A stretch of 64,000 nt of DNA. It comes from Pyxidicoccus trucidator. GTDB taxonomy: Bacteria; Myxococcota; Myxococcia; Myxococcales; Myxococcaceae. The notes under the pieces are model-generated. The model was not told the origin of the DNA and did not search any database. It saw only the letters and a list, made by a program, of their open reading frames with translations. This document shows positions 36,897-46,281 of this stretch, piece by piece; position 1 is the first letter of the stretch; every line of letters starts with the position of its first letter. The DNA lies in assembly GCF_010894435.1 (NCBI RefSeq), contig NZ_JAAIXZ010000009.1:401523-465522 (forward strand), read 5' to 3'. A program made the position numbers and the translations under genes.

Positions 36897-39800
36897 CTAC
36901 AGGGCGCACAGGGACGCCCTCAGGGACTCCAGGCGCGGGCGCCACAGGGGAGCGCCCTCCACGGCGCGCTCGGCCCGCTCCAGCCAACCCTGGGCCTCTT
37001 GTTTGAGCCCCGCCTGGAGCGCGCCCCGGGCGGCCTGGAGGATGATTTCCGCCTTCTCGTCGTCCGACGCGTACGTGGCCGCGTCCTCTACCAGTGCGTG
37101 CCAGGCCCGCGAGTCCGGAGCCGCGCCGCCCGGCCGCGCCTCGCGAACCTGGAGCTCGACCAGGCGACGCATGACGGCGGTGGGAGGCAGGGACTCGGGA
37201 GCGCAGTGCGTCTCAATCCATCGGAGCTGGCGCGTGGCCTCGTCCAGGTCCCCCAGCGCGGCGCCGATGCGGGCGAGGAGCAGCGCGTCCACCGGCACCG
37301 GGTGCTCGCGGAAGAAGCGGACGCCCAGCTCGTGGACGCGGCGGGCCAGCGGCAGCGCCTCTTCCAGGCGGCCCTGCATGTAGAGCACCTCCGCGAGGTT
37401 GAAGGTGGACCAGCGCTCCACCTGGGCGTGGCCCAGCTCGCGGCCCAGGGCCATGGCGCGCCGCAGGTCCTCCTCCATCCGCGCCACGTCGCCCAGGCGC
37501 AGCCAGAGCAGCACGCGGTTGATGAGGGTGGCCGCGAGGTGCAGCGCGTCGCCGGCCTCCTCGCAGCGGACCAGCGCCTCGTCGAAGCGCGTGGCGGCCT
37601 CCTCCGTCCTGTCGAGGAACGTCAGGGCCGAGCCCAGCAGCGCGCCGGCGACCACTCCCGTCTCGTGCTCCCGGGCCAGCTCCGCGCCCTCCACCGCCGA
37701 GGTGAGGATGCGCGCCGCGCTGCCCCACTCGCCCTGGCGGATGTGCAGCCGGCCCCGGGCCAGGGTGCAGCGCAGGGACAGTCGCGGGTCATCGAGCTGC
37801 TCGATTCGCTCCAGCGCATCGCGCGTGCACGAGGTGGAGCCGTCGATGTCCTCCATCCAGTCGCGCGAGGTGGCCTCTTCCAGCAAGAGGTCCACCTGCA
37901 GGGCCACGTCCCCGCGGGCCTCGGCCAGGACTCGCGCGGAGGCCAGGTCGGCGAGTCCCTCGCGGAAGCGCTGGAGCCGGTGCCGCACCCGTCCCCGCCC
38001 GGCCAGCGCGCGGGAGCGTCGCTCAACGTCGCCTTCTGGAAGCAGCGCGAGCGCGCGGGTGTAGTGCTGCTCGGCCTCCACGGAGAGGTGGGCGCGACGG
38101 GCCTCTTCGGCCAGCGCGAGGAAGGTGGTGGTGGCCTCCTCGTGGGCGCCACAGGCCGCGGCATGGTGGGCGCGGCGGCGGCGCTCGGCGAGGCCCTCCT
38201 TCGGGGTGGCGCGCAGCGCGGCGGCGTGCAGGGCGCGGCGCGTGGGCGGAGGCAGCAGGGCTTCCAGGGCCTCGCGCAGCAGGGGGTGACGGAAGACGAA
38301 GCGGCCCGGAGCCACCGGACGCAGCAGCCCCGTGCGCGCCAGCCTCTGGAGGCCCGCCCCGGCGTCCAGCGAGGCGACGCGCCCGGGCTCGTCCTTCGCG
38401 TCGAGGTGCCGCAGCGCCGCGTCCACGCGGGACACCTCGACCTCCGTGCCCAGCACCGCGCACAGCCGGGCCAGCACCCGGTGCGCCTCCGGCAGTCCAG
38501 CGAGGGCACGCGCGGCGAGGCGCTCGAAGAGGGGCGTCACGGAGACGTCCAGCAACGCGTCTGGCGCGATGTACCAGCCACCACCGGGGGAGGCGCGCAG
38601 CGCGCCCGCCGCACGGAGCGCACCGGCGAGTTCCACCAGCGACAGGGGCACGCCCTGCGCGAGTTGCTCCAGGCGAGCCAGCACGGGCTCGGGGATGTGC
38701 TCGGCGGGGAGGAGCAGGCGCAGCAGGAGCGCGCGGCTGGCCTCGGGGGACAGTGGAGGCAGCGCGTGGTGCGCGACACGGGCGCTGCGCTCGCCCAGGT
38801 GGGGGCGCAGGCCCAGCAGCGCGGGCCGTGCGGCGATGCAGACCCAGAGCGGTGCCCGTGTGCCGGCGAGCGTGGCGACCTCGAGCGCGTCCAGGCTGGT
38901 GGGGTCCGCGAGGTGGCCGTCATCCACCAGCAGCACCAGGGGCTCGTGTCGCGCACGCTCACGGAGCGCGGCGGCCAGGGCACGCGCGGCGGCATGGCGC
39001 ACGTCCGCGAGCGGCGGCGAGCCTCGCTGGCGGAGCATCGGCAGCGCGGAGGCCTGGCCCGATATTCCGACGGGTGGGCCTCTGCCGTGTCGCGGCGCTC
39101 CGCTCTCGTCCATGTCGGCGGAGTCCAGCTCCGCGATGGCGGCCTTCAGCGTGTCGTGCAGCGACTCCTGGGTGACGGCATCCGGCGCGGGCGCGCGCAC
39201 GCGGACCACCCGGGCACGCCCCTCCTGCTCGAGCCGCGCGGCCAGCGCCTCCAGGAGACGGGACTTGCCGTGGCCCACGTCGCCAGTGAGGACAGACAGT
39301 CCGGGCACGCCCTCGTCGAGACAGCGCGCCGCTTCGTCCGCCAGCGCCGCCACCGAGGCTTCACGTCCGGACAGAGGTGGCGCTTCGGATGAGGACGAGG
39401 ACGCGCCACCGTCGTGGAGCCGCAGGCGCAGGCTGCCGACGCGAAGCGTGGGGCCATCCGCGGGCACGGGCTCGGTGGCTCCCGGGCCAAGGCGCGCGGA
39501 GGCCGCGGCGGTGACACGGACCTCTCCGCCAGAAAGGTCCTCGGGCCACCACTCCGCGAGCGCCTCCAGCGCGGCGCCCGCCACGCGCGTCGTGGTCACC
39601 CCCGGGAACACGTGCAGCTCCGCGAGGTGGAGGACGGCACCTCCCCTTCCCTCCTCCGCCACCCTGCGCGCGACGAGCGCGCCCGCGCGCAGGTTCGCCT
39701 CGGCCGAGATTGACTCGGAGAAGGCCACGACGTAGCCGCCCGCCCGCACCCGCGCGAGCGTTCCTCCCTGCGGCTCGACAGCCGCCAGCAGCGCATCCAC

Positions 39801-40841
39801 GGCCAGCCCCGACCGGATGCCCAGCAGCGCCACGGGCCGCACCCCGATGCCCAGGGATGAGAGCACCGCCACCGGCGCCGCGACCGAAGGCGAGACTCCC
39901 ACCGCCGAAGCCTCCTCACGGCACGCGGCATCGAAGGCGGAGAGCACGTCGCCGGCCCGCGCGAAGCGCTCCTGGGGTGACTTGGCCAGGCACCGGCGCA
40001 GCACCTCGTCGAGCGCGGCGGGGACGCCCACGCGCTCCGTGACACGCGGAGGACGCAGGCTCACATGTCCGTGGCGGATCTCCTCGGAGCCGCCGGTGAA
40101 GGGCGGCGCGCCGGTGAGCAACTCGAAGAGCAGCACCCCGAGCGTGTAGAGGTCCGAGGCGGTACCCGCCTCACGCGCATCGAGGCACTGCTCGGGCGCC
40201 ATGTAGATGGGCGTGCCCAGCCGCTGTCCCACGGGAGTGAAGCCCGGGGCCTCCGCGTCCGGCACGGCTCCGTCTCCAGGCTCGTCGAGGAAGCGCGCGA
40301 GGCCGAAGTCGAGCAGGCTGAGCGCGCCGCCCTCGCGCAGGAAGATGTTCTCCGGCTTGAGGTCGCGGTGCGCCAGGCCCGCCTCGTGGACACGCGTCAG
40401 GGCCGAACACAGGCCACTGAGCAGCTCGCGCACGCGCGGCACGGAGGCAGCGCCGGTGCCCGGAAGCGCGGCCATCCATGCGGCCAGCGTCTGTCCATGC
40501 AGGTGCTCCAGCACGAGGAATGGCCGGCCCCGGGCGGTGCCATACTCAAGCAGCTCGGGCGCGGTGGGCGGGCCCACGCGCCGCAGTGCGGCGGCCTCGC
40601 GGGCGAAGCGCTCATGGTGGGGCCCCAGGCCCAGCTTGAGGGCCACCTCGAGTCCGTCCTCGTCGCGGTACGCGGTGAAGACGCGGGAAAAGCCACCCCT
40701 GCCCAGCAGGGCAGCGCAGGTCAGTCCGGGCACGTCCGGGAGCAGCAACGGCTCGACGGAGTGGCCAGCCGACAGTCGCTCACCATGCACGGGACACGCC
40801 GCACCGGTGGCGAGGCGGCGATGGCAGACCGGGCAGCGCAT
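36897..40841 (-). CDS. Multidomain Ser/Thr kinase: zinc ribbon, kinase, ATPase, TPR
   Basis: A 1314-residue signalling protein. Residues 1-20 form a zinc-ribbon-like knot (CPVCHRRL...ACPVHG). The kinase domain spans about 40-300 (LGRGGFSRVFTAYRDEDGLE, VALKLGL, HRDLKPENIFLR, LDFGLARFL, GTPIYMAPEQ). Residues about 325-450 resemble a degenerate cyclase-like domain (LAVDALLAAVEPQGGTLARV, VVAFSES). Then comes an AAA/STAND-type ATPase with Walker A GDVGHGKS near 520 and Walker B-like LVLLVDDGHLAD. The last 450 residues are TPR helices (EQHYTRALALLPEGDVERRS). Such kinase-ATPase-TPR chains are common in myxobacteria. It follows an OPT transporter gene by 15 bases, suggesting one transcript. Confidence 0.92.
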   Translation of the reverse strand: MRCPVCHRRLATGAACPVHGERLSAGHSVEPLLLPDVPGLTCAALLGRGGFSRVFTAYRDEDGLEVALKLGLGPHHERFAREAAALRRVGPPTAPELLEYGTARGRPFLVLEHLHGQTLAAWMAALPGTGAASVPRVRELLSGLCSALTRVHEAGLAHRDLKPENIFLREGGALSLLDFGLARFLDEPGDGAVPDAEAPGFTPVGQRLGTPIYMAPEQCLDAREAGTASDLYTLGVLLFELLTGAPPFTGGSEEIRHGHVSLRPPRVTERVGVPAALDEVLRRCLAKSPQERFARAGDVLSAFDAACREEASAVGVSPSVAAPVAVLSSLGIGVRPVALLGIRSGLAVDALLAAVEPQGGTLARVRAGGYVVAFSESISAEANLRAGALVARRVAEEGRGGAVLHLAELHVFPGVTTTRVAGAALEALAEWWPEDLSGGEVRVTAAASARLGPGATEPVPADGPTLRVGSLRLRLHDGGASSSSSEAPPLSGREASVAALADEAARCLDEGVPGLSVLTGDVGHGKSRLLEALAARLEQEGRARVVRVRAPAPDAVTQESLHDTLKAAIAELDSADMDESGAPRHGRGPPVGISGQASALPMLRQRGSPPLADVRHAAARALAAALRERARHEPLVLLVDDGHLADPTSLDALEVATLAGTRAPLWVCIAARPALLGLRPHLGERSARVAHHALPPLSPEASRALLLRLLLPAEHIPEPVLARLEQLAQGVPLSLVELAGALRAAGALRASPGGGWYIAPDALLDVSVTPLFERLAARALAGLPEAHRVLARLCAVLGTEVEVSRVDAALRHLDAKDEPGRVASLDAGAGLQRLARTGLLRPVAPGRFVFRHPLLREALEALLPPPTRRALHAAALRATPKEGLAERRRRAHHAAACGAHEEATTTFLALAEEARRAHLSVEAEQHYTRALALLPEGDVERRSRALAGRGRVRHRLQRFREGLADLASARVLAEARGDVALQVDLLLEEATSRDWMEDIDGSTSCTRDALERIEQLDDPRLSLRCTLARGRLHIRQGEWGSAARILTSAVEGAELAREHETGVVAGALLGSALTFLDRTEEAATRFDEALVRCEEAGDALHLAATLINRVLLWLRLGDVARMEEDLRRAMALGRELGHAQVERWSTFNLAEVLYMQGRLEEALPLARRVHELGVRFFREHPVPVDALLLARIGAALGDLDEATRQLRWIETHCAPESLPPTAVMRRLVELQVREARPGGAAPDSRAWHALVEDAATYASDDEKAEIILQAARGALQAGLKQEAQGWLERAERAVEGAPLWRPRLESLRASLCAL

Positions 40842-40856
40842 CGGAGGACGCCCACG

Positions 40857-42713
40857 TTACCAGAGGGCCTGTGCCAGGACGATGGCGACGCCCACAAGTC
40901 CCTCGCCCGCGATGAGCCCCGAGGCCAGCGTCACCACCCCCTCGCCAGCGGAAGGGCGCAGGCGCCGCGTCACGGCCGCGGCCAGCGCCCCCAGGAAGAA
41001 CCCCAGCGCGGTGGAGAATGGCGTCAGGCAGGCCAGGCCCATGCCCAGGGGCGACGGCACCCACTGGCGCGCCCGCTCGGGGAGGCGGCGCTCCGCCAGC
41101 GTGAGGAGGATGGCGGCCAGGCCGGCCCACAGCATGGCGGCACGGGTGGCGGGCCCCAGGCTGCCGACACCCGTGGACAGTACCTGGGCCACGCTGGCCG
41201 TCATCGCGGCGACGGGCGCGGGGAAGCGCTCACTGCCCAGGACGGAGCGGTCCGGCACGAGCAGGTAGAAGAGCGGCACGACGGCGGCGGCCCCCACCAG
41301 GGCGCCGAACAACTGCGCGAGGAACAGCCGTCGCGGGTGGGCGCCCAGCAGGTGTCCCGTCTTGAGGTCGCTGAGGAGGTCCGCCGCGGCCGAGGCCGAG
41401 TTGACGGTGATGCCAGCGGTGGCGAGGTTGGCCTCCACGTTGCGAGGCAACAGCACGCCGAAGGTGAGCTGCGTCACCTGCTGGAGCGGGCCCACGGGCG
41501 TCGCATCCGTCTCCCCGGTGACGCGGCAGGCGATGAGACACAGGACGAAGGACAGCGCCACCGCGAGCGCCGCGTGGGCCACGGGCACGCCGAAGCCGAC
41601 ATGCGCCACGGCGAGGATGGCCGGAGTCAGCACGGCCACGCCCACCAGCACCCAGCGCCCGGGCACCTGGAGCGCATCCACCGGGTGGGGCGCGGCGCGG
41701 CGGCCGGAGAACAGTCCCCGCAGCGCACGCCCGAGGACCCGGCCGTCCAGGGCGAAGTGCAGCAGCGAGGCCGCGGTCAGCGCGGCGGCACCGGGCCAGA
41801 GGCTCCACCCGAGGAAGCTCTCGTCAGCGGGGACGATGCCGGCGGCGAAGATGCGCGGCGCGACGACGCCGTGGATGAGCAGCGCGCCCAGCAGCCATGA
41901 AGCGGTGAGGCGAAGTCCGAGGAGCGCGCCTCCGCCCAAGGGCAGCAGGCTCGTCTCCAGCGCGAAGCCCAGTTGCTGCAGGGGCATGCCCCCGAGCGAG
42001 CCGGGAAACGGGAACGCATAGGGAAGGCGGCCGAGCCCATCCCGGACGAGGGTGACGAGGCCGGCCACGAGGCCCCCCACGCCCAGCATGCGCGTGCCCG
42101 AGCGGGCTCCGGTGCCGGGAGCATGCAGGGCGCGGATGGCGACAGCGGCGGCGGTGCCGGTGGCGAACGGAAGCTGCTCGTGGTCCACGAGCCGGCGCTT
42201 GAGGGGCACGGCGAAGAAGACGCCCAGGGCGGACAGGAGGAAGGTCCACGCGAGCAGCGCCCAGCCCGGCGGGTGACTCCCGGTGGTGAGGAGCCACGCG
42301 CCCTGCACGGAGATGAGCGCGCCGCCCGTGGCATAGCCGGCGGAGGACGCCACGGCCTGCGCGCAGCACGTCTCCAGCGGGGACAGCGGTGCGCCCGAGA
42401 CACCCGGCGCGAGGCGCCGCAGGCCGCCATGGGTCGCATGCGCGAGCAGCGCGGCGGTGATGGCGATGGGGAACACGATGGCCAGCTTCAACCCCGCGTA
42501 GAGGTTGGTGGCGCACGTGAGGGCGCCGATGCCGCTCCCCAGCAGCACGGCGCGCAGGGTGAATTGGGGAACGCGGTCCGCCTGGTACACCTCGCGAAGC
42601 CAGTACGTGTCCGAGTCCTCGGGCGTGTCGCCGGGGATGGTGAGCAGCGCCAGCGGGGCCGGCGTCGGCGCGTCTTCCTCGGGTGTGGGGCGGAGTACGG
42701 GCTGGGCGGCCAT
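40857..42713 (-). CDS. OPT-family transporter
   Basis: A 618-residue inner-membrane protein with roughly 14-16 hydrophobic segments. The oligopeptide-transporter (OPT) family is indicated by FTLRAVLLGSGIGALTCATN, NLYAGLKLAIVFPIAITAAL, the ETCCAQAVASSAGYATGGAL segment and the C-terminal GVGSLGPATRAAMLWAG-type region. Members move small peptides or metal chelates; the substrate here is unknown. The start at 42713 is preferred to 42737. It is the upstream gene of the 1314-residue kinase, and the pair may link transport to kinase signalling (inference). Confidence 0.88.
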   Translation of the reverse strand: MAAQPVLRPTPEEDAPTPAPLALLTIPGDTPEDSDTYWLREVYQADRVPQFTLRAVLLGSGIGALTCATNLYAGLKLAIVFPIAITAALLAHATHGGLRRLAPGVSGAPLSPLETCCAQAVASSAGYATGGALISVQGAWLLTTGSHPPGWALLAWTFLLSALGVFFAVPLKRRLVDHEQLPFATGTAAAVAIRALHAPGTGARSGTRMLGVGGLVAGLVTLVRDGLGRLPYAFPFPGSLGGMPLQQLGFALETSLLPLGGGALLGLRLTASWLLGALLIHGVVAPRIFAAGIVPADESFLGWSLWPGAAALTAASLLHFALDGRVLGRALRGLFSGRRAAPHPVDALQVPGRWVLVGVAVLTPAILAVAHVGFGVPVAHAALAVALSFVLCLIACRVTGETDATPVGPLQQVTQLTFGVLLPRNVEANLATAGITVNSASAAADLLSDLKTGHLLGAHPRRLFLAQLFGALVGAAAVVPLFYLLVPDRSVLGSERFPAPVAAMTASVAQVLSTGVGSLGPATRAAMLWAGLAAILLTLAERRLPERARQWVPSPLGMGLACLTPFSTALGFFLGALAAAVTRRLRPSAGEGVVTLASGLIAGEGLVGVAIVLAQALW

Positions 42714-42785
42714 GAGCCCCCCATCCTTCCACCCCACGCCCCCCGGGGACGAGCCCCCCTCCCGCTCCCCTGGACTGGGACCAGG

Positions 42786-43535
42786 CTACAGCCGCCGCAC
42801 GGCCATCATGAGCAGGTACCGGTCCGACGCGCCCGGCAGGTAGCGCTCCAGGTGGAGCCCATCGGGCTGGAAGCCGAGTTCGTCGAGGAAGCGGAACATC
42901 CGGTGTGCGGCCAGGTCGTCGCGGAGGGTGCACTCCAGGGTGGCGAAGAGCGTGGGCGGCACGTCCTGGCGCCGAGCGCCCTGTGGCACCCGCCGCCCGG
43001 GCTTGAGTCGGAAGCCAACCTCGCCCGAGAGCTGTCCGCCCACCACCTCCAGCGTGCGGACGTAGCCACTGGTCAGGATGGGGAGACCCCGACGCTCCAG
43101 CTCCTTCTTACACGTGGCCACATGGGAGAGGAACGGCAGCGGCCCCTCCGGCGCGCTCACGGGGAACCAGGTGAGCATGGACGGCTCCGCCCAGTGCTCC
43201 AGGTGGACGCGGGGCTGCGACGCCTTCAACCCCCGCAGGTACTGGTCCGCTACCTGGAGGGAGAGCAGCCGTGCGGACAGGTCCTGCCGCCACGTGGAGA
43301 GCATCGCCTCGCGAGCCCGCCCGTCCTTCCGGAGGAACTCGCGGATGGCGGAGATGGGGATGCCCGCGGCCCGCAGGCTGCTGATGAAGCGGGCATCCCC
43401 CACCTGGGCGGGGGCATAGGCGCGGTAGCCATTCTCGCGCCGGGTGGCGGGAGACAGCAGTCCCTTGCGCTCGTAGAAGCGCAGCGCGCTCGGTGAGATT
43501 CCGCTGCGGTCCGCGAACTGGGAAATCGTCAGCAT
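42786..43535 (-). CDS. MerR-family transcriptional regulator
   Basis: A 249-residue regulator. The N-terminal winged helix is typical: LTISQFADRSGISPSALRFY, ERKGLLSPATRRENGYRAYA, followed by the DARFISSLRAAGIPISAIRE helix and a dimerisation helix. The C-terminal 130 residues (LTWFPVSAPEGPLPFLSHVA) resemble a GyrI-like effector domain, as in BmrR-type multidrug sensors. A possible Shine-Dalgarno AAGGAG lies 11 bases upstream. It is divergent from a stand-alone GyrI-like protein, with a clear dyad between them. A cation or drug sensing role is inferred. Confidence 0.88.
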   Translation of the reverse strand: MLTISQFADRSGISPSALRFYERKGLLSPATRRENGYRAYAPAQVGDARFISSLRAAGIPISAIREFLRKDGRAREAMLSTWRQDLSARLLSLQVADQYLRGLKASQPRVHLEHWAEPSMLTWFPVSAPEGPLPFLSHVATCKKELERRGLPILTSGYVRTLEVVGGQLSGEVGFRLKPGRRVPQGARRQDVPPTLFATLECTLRDDLAAHRMFRFLDELGFQPDGLHLERYLPGASDRYLLMMAVRRL

Positions 43536-43548
43536 GCGGCGGCATTCT

Positions 43549-43573
43549 CCTTGAGCTTCAACCTGGTTCAAGG
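43549..43573. promoter_or_regulatory. Dyad between merR-type and GyrI-like genes
   Basis: CCTTGA (43549-43554) and TCAAGG (43568-43573) are perfect inverted copies spaced by 13 bases, with two direct TTCAA pieces inside. The placement, in the 55-base gap of a divergent MerR pair, is that of a MerR operator lying between promoter elements. TTGAGC at 43551 with a 19-base spacer to CAGGGT would be a MerR-type stretched promoter for the plus-strand gene, but the -10 match is poor. Confidence 0.55.
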
Positions 43574-43590
43574 TGCAGGGTGGGGAGCAT

Positions 43591-44082
43591 ATGAACGTGT
43601 CCATCGTGTCCCGAGGTGCAATCCGACTGGTCGGCATCAAGGTGGTGGGCCGGCGCAGTGAGCTGAGCCACCGCGTGCCCATGGCCTGGCTCGAACTCGT
43701 CGCGCGTCAGGACGCCATTCCCCACGTCGTGGACCGAGACGTGTTCCACGGCGCCTTCCCGGAGAGCGACCACCTGCGCGCGAGCGCCGACGGCGTCTAC
43801 ACGTACTGGGCCTGCACCGAGGTGAGAGGGTCCGACACGCCGCCGGAGGGACTGCACGCCCTGGTGCTCCCCGCGAGGACGTACGCGACGGCGCGGGTGC
43901 AGGGCACAGCCGAGGCCATCGACACCGCCTACCTCGGACTGGCGCGATGGATTGACGAGCAGGGGCGCCGCCTCCACGACGAGGCCCTCGCGCTGGAACG
44001 GTACGACCAGCGCCGGCAGAAGGTGACGCCGCCCTACGGGCGCTTCGACTACGACATCCTCAAGCCGCTGTCGGACGAGTAG
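43591..44082 (+). CDS. GyrI-like small-molecule-binding domain protein
   Basis: A 163-residue stand-alone protein of the AraC-effector-binding/GyrI-like type: VSIVSRGAIRLVGIKVVGRR, FPESDHLRASADGVYTYWAC, LHALVLPARTYATARVQGTA and a final RFDYDILKPLSDE. Such proteins bind amphipathic or drug-like ligands, and some protect gyrase; which applies here is unknown. The ATG at 43591 follows GGGGAG closely; a GTG at 43573 would add six residues. It is divergent from a MerR regulator that carries a similar C-terminal domain, so the two may sense the same ligand. Confidence 0.8.
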   Translation: MNVSIVSRGAIRLVGIKVVGRRSELSHRVPMAWLELVARQDAIPHVVDRDVFHGAFPESDHLRASADGVYTYWACTEVRGSDTPPEGLHALVLPARTYATARVQGTAEAIDTAYLGLARWIDEQGRRLHDEALALERYDQRRQKVTPPYGRFDYDILKPLSDE

Positions 44083-44095
44083 TTCTCCGCATCCC

Positions 44096-45103
44096 CTACC
44101 CGGAGGCGGGCGGGCGCGAGGGCATCACTGCTGACAGCTCCTCCGCGCGAGGCAGGCCCTCCACCGCGCCGAAGCGCTCCACCACCCGCGCGCCCACCTC
44201 GCACGCGAAGGTGGCCAGCACCGTGAGCTCCTCGCGCGAGGCGCCCGACAGCGCCCGCGCGCTTCCGTACCACCGCACCAGCCCGTGCAGCAGCGCCGCC
44301 ACGAAGCCATCCCCGGCGCCGGTGGTGTCCAGCACCGTCACGCGGGGCGCGGGGACATGGATGCGCTCGCCCTTCCACAGCAGCACCGCGCCCCGCTCGC
44401 CCAGCGTCACCACCGGCAGCGGGATGCCCAGGGCGGCGAGCCGCGCCAGCGCCTCGTCCGGTGCCTCCGTCCCGGTGGCGAAGCCAATCTCCTCCTCGGA
44501 GAGCTTCACCACGGTGCACAGCGGCAGCATGCGTCCCAGCTGCCCCTTCAGCTCGCTCGGGTCCTCCCACGCGTGCAGGCGCAGGTTGGGGTCGCAGCTC
44601 ACGATGCGGCCCGCGCCTCGCGCCACCTCCATCATCCGCAGGGTGGCCTCGCGGGCCTCTTGCCGGTGGAGCGAGTTGGAGCCGCAGTGCACGGCCTTCG
44701 CCCGCAGCAGGAAGGCCGGGTCCACGTCCTCCGCGCCCAGGAGGAACTCCGCCGAGCGCGTCCGGAAGTACGTGAAGCTGCGCTCACCGCGTGCATCCAG
44801 CGAGATGAACACCAGTCCGGTGCGGGCCTGCGCCGTCTGCCGCAGATGGCTGACGTCCACACCTTCCGAGGCCAGGCGCTCGCGCAGGAAGTGGCCGAAC
44901 TCGTCGGAGCCCACCACGCCCAGCATGGCCGGCCGCAGTCCCAGCCGGGCCAGCCCCACCGCGACGTTGGCCGGCGAGCCGCCCGTGCAGGGGTGCCAGG
45001 CCGGCACGTCGCGCACGCGCTGGCCCGGAGCGGATGGGAGGAAGTCCACCAGCGTCTCGCCGAAGCACACCACATCCAGCGGCGGCACCGTCCCCTCGCT
45101 CAT
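44096..45103 (-). CDS. PfkB-family sugar kinase, fructokinase-like
   Basis: A 335-residue ribokinase-type enzyme. Family blocks: DVVCFGETLVDFLPSAPGQR, the sugar-binding GGSPANVAVGLARLGL, GVVGSDEFGHFLRERL, and the catalytic anion-hole VLDTTGAGDGFVAALLHG. The profile is nearest to fructokinases, but adenosine or other sugar kinases cannot be excluded. It starts 26 bases after recO in the same direction and converges with the GyrI-like gene. Confidence 0.9.
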   Translation of the reverse strand: MSEGTVPPLDVVCFGETLVDFLPSAPGQRVRDVPAWHPCTGGSPANVAVGLARLGLRPAMLGVVGSDEFGHFLRERLASEGVDVSHLRQTAQARTGLVFISLDARGERSFTYFRTRSAEFLLGAEDVDPAFLLRAKAVHCGSNSLHRQEAREATLRMMEVARGAGRIVSCDPNLRLHAWEDPSELKGQLGRMLPLCTVVKLSEEEIGFATGTEAPDEALARLAALGIPLPVVTLGERGAVLLWKGERIHVPAPRVTVLDTTGAGDGFVAALLHGLVRWYGSARALSGASREELTVLATFACEVGARVVERFGAVEGLPRAEELSAVMPSRPPASG

Positions 45104-45129
45104 CGCTGCTCCAGGTCCGGGCGCGCCGG

Positions 45130-45864
45130 TCAGTCCAGGCCCACCTGGGCCATGAAGTCCACGCTCTTGAGGCGCCGGCCGAGGTGGTGGGAGATGAAGA
45201 CGTTGAGCAGGCCGCGCGCCCGGGCGCGCAGGTCCGCGGGCAGCGGCGTGCGCTGGCCCTCCTGCAGCGCGCGCAGGCCCGACAGCAGCGCCACCGGCAC
45301 CGCCACCGACTCGCGCGCGCGGCCGCCACAGGGCTCGCACACCGCGCCGCCGTGGGCCTGGTCGAAGCGGGGCCGCTCGCCGGGTGCTCCGCCGCACAGC
45401 GTGCAGGTGTCGAAGCGCGGCATCAGCCCGGCGTGCGCCAGCGCGGACAGCTCGAAGGCGAGCAGCGACGTGGGCCCGGCCTCCTTCGCGTCCAGCCGGA
45501 CGAGGTACTCCTCCAGGAGGAGGAACAGCTCCGGGTGCGGCTCATGATCTCTCGTCAGCTCGCGGCACAGCTCCACCGCGTACAGCGCGCGGGCGATGAG
45601 GGACAGGTCCTCCCGCGCCGCGTAGTAGCCCGACACGATGTCCGCCGAGTCCAGCCGCACGGTGCTGCCGCGCGTCTCGACGATGTGCACGCGCAGCCGC
45701 ATGAACGGCTCCAGCGCGCCCGCGAAGCGCCGCTTGCTCTTGCGGGCCCCGGCGGCGAAGGCCGTCAGCTTTCCGTGCTCACGCGTCAGCAGGGTGACGA
45801 GCCGATCCGCCTCCCCGTAGTCCATGGTGGACAGCACGAGCGCGTCATCGTCGAAACGCTCCAT
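45130..45864 (-). CDS. recO: DNA repair protein RecO
   Basis: A 244-residue recombination mediator that loads RecA on SSB-coated DNA with RecR. The N-terminal OB fold opens with DDALVLSTMDYGEADRLVTL, followed by TREHGKLTAFAAGARKSKRR. A zinc-knuckle-like segment CTLC...CEPC lies near residues 153-178. Length and order are standard. It starts 9 bases after the RodZ-like gene. Confidence 0.95.
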   Translation of the reverse strand: MERFDDDALVLSTMDYGEADRLVTLLTREHGKLTAFAAGARKSKRRFAGALEPFMRLRVHIVETRGSTVRLDSADIVSGYYAAREDLSLIARALYAVELCRELTRDHEPHPELFLLLEEYLVRLDAKEAGPTSLLAFELSALAHAGLMPRFDTCTLCGGAPGERPRFDQAHGGAVCEPCGGRARESVAVPVALLSGLRALQEGQRTPLPADLRARARGLLNVFISHHLGRRLKSVDFMAQVGLD

Positions 45865-45873
45865 AGGAGTGAT

Positions 45874-46260
45874 TCAACGCATGAGCGGGGAGGGAAGCTT
45901 CCCGCTCAGCACGAGGAACAGGTACACGCCCAGCAGCAGGGCCCCCACCAGCACGCTCAACCCCACGTACGCCCGCTTGCGCCGCTCCTGCTCCAACTGC
46001 ACCGGCGACGGCGCCGGCACCGACTTGTCCACCTCCTCGTAGCGGAGCACCGCCTCCTCGGGGGACATGCCGATGACGTGCGCGTACGCCTTGATGTAGT
46101 TCACCACGAAGATGCGCGAGGGCAGCCGCTCCACCTGCCCGGCCTCCAGGGCCGCGATGAGGGTGGGAGGAATCTTCGTCTCCCGCGCGACGTCATCGCG
46201 CGAGAGCCCCCGAAGCTCCCTCTGCTGGCTGAGGTACTTGCCGAATTCGACGTGGTCCAC
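45874..46260 (-). CDS. RodZ-like HTH protein with one membrane segment
   Basis: A 128-residue protein. Residues 1-75 form an XRE-type helix-turn-helix of the RodZ family (FGKYLSQQRELRGLSRDDVA, RETKIPPTLIAALEAGQVER, FVVNYIKAYAHVIGMSPEEA), then a short Pro-rich piece, a KRR stop signal and one membrane segment (AYVGLSVLVGALLLGVYLFL). It lacks the large periplasmic domain of full-length RodZ, so it is a short form. GTG start at 46260. It sits between the Tgl-like lipoprotein gene and recO. A cytoskeletal or polar role is inferred from the family only. Confidence 0.85.
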   Translation of the reverse strand: MDHVEFGKYLSQQRELRGLSRDDVARETKIPPTLIAALEAGQVERLPSRIFVVNYIKAYAHVIGMSPEEAVLRYEEVDKSVPAPSPVQLEQERRKRAYVGLSVLVGALLLGVYLFLVLSGKLPSPLMR

Positions 46261-46281
46261 GGAGTCCAGATAGCCAACCGG

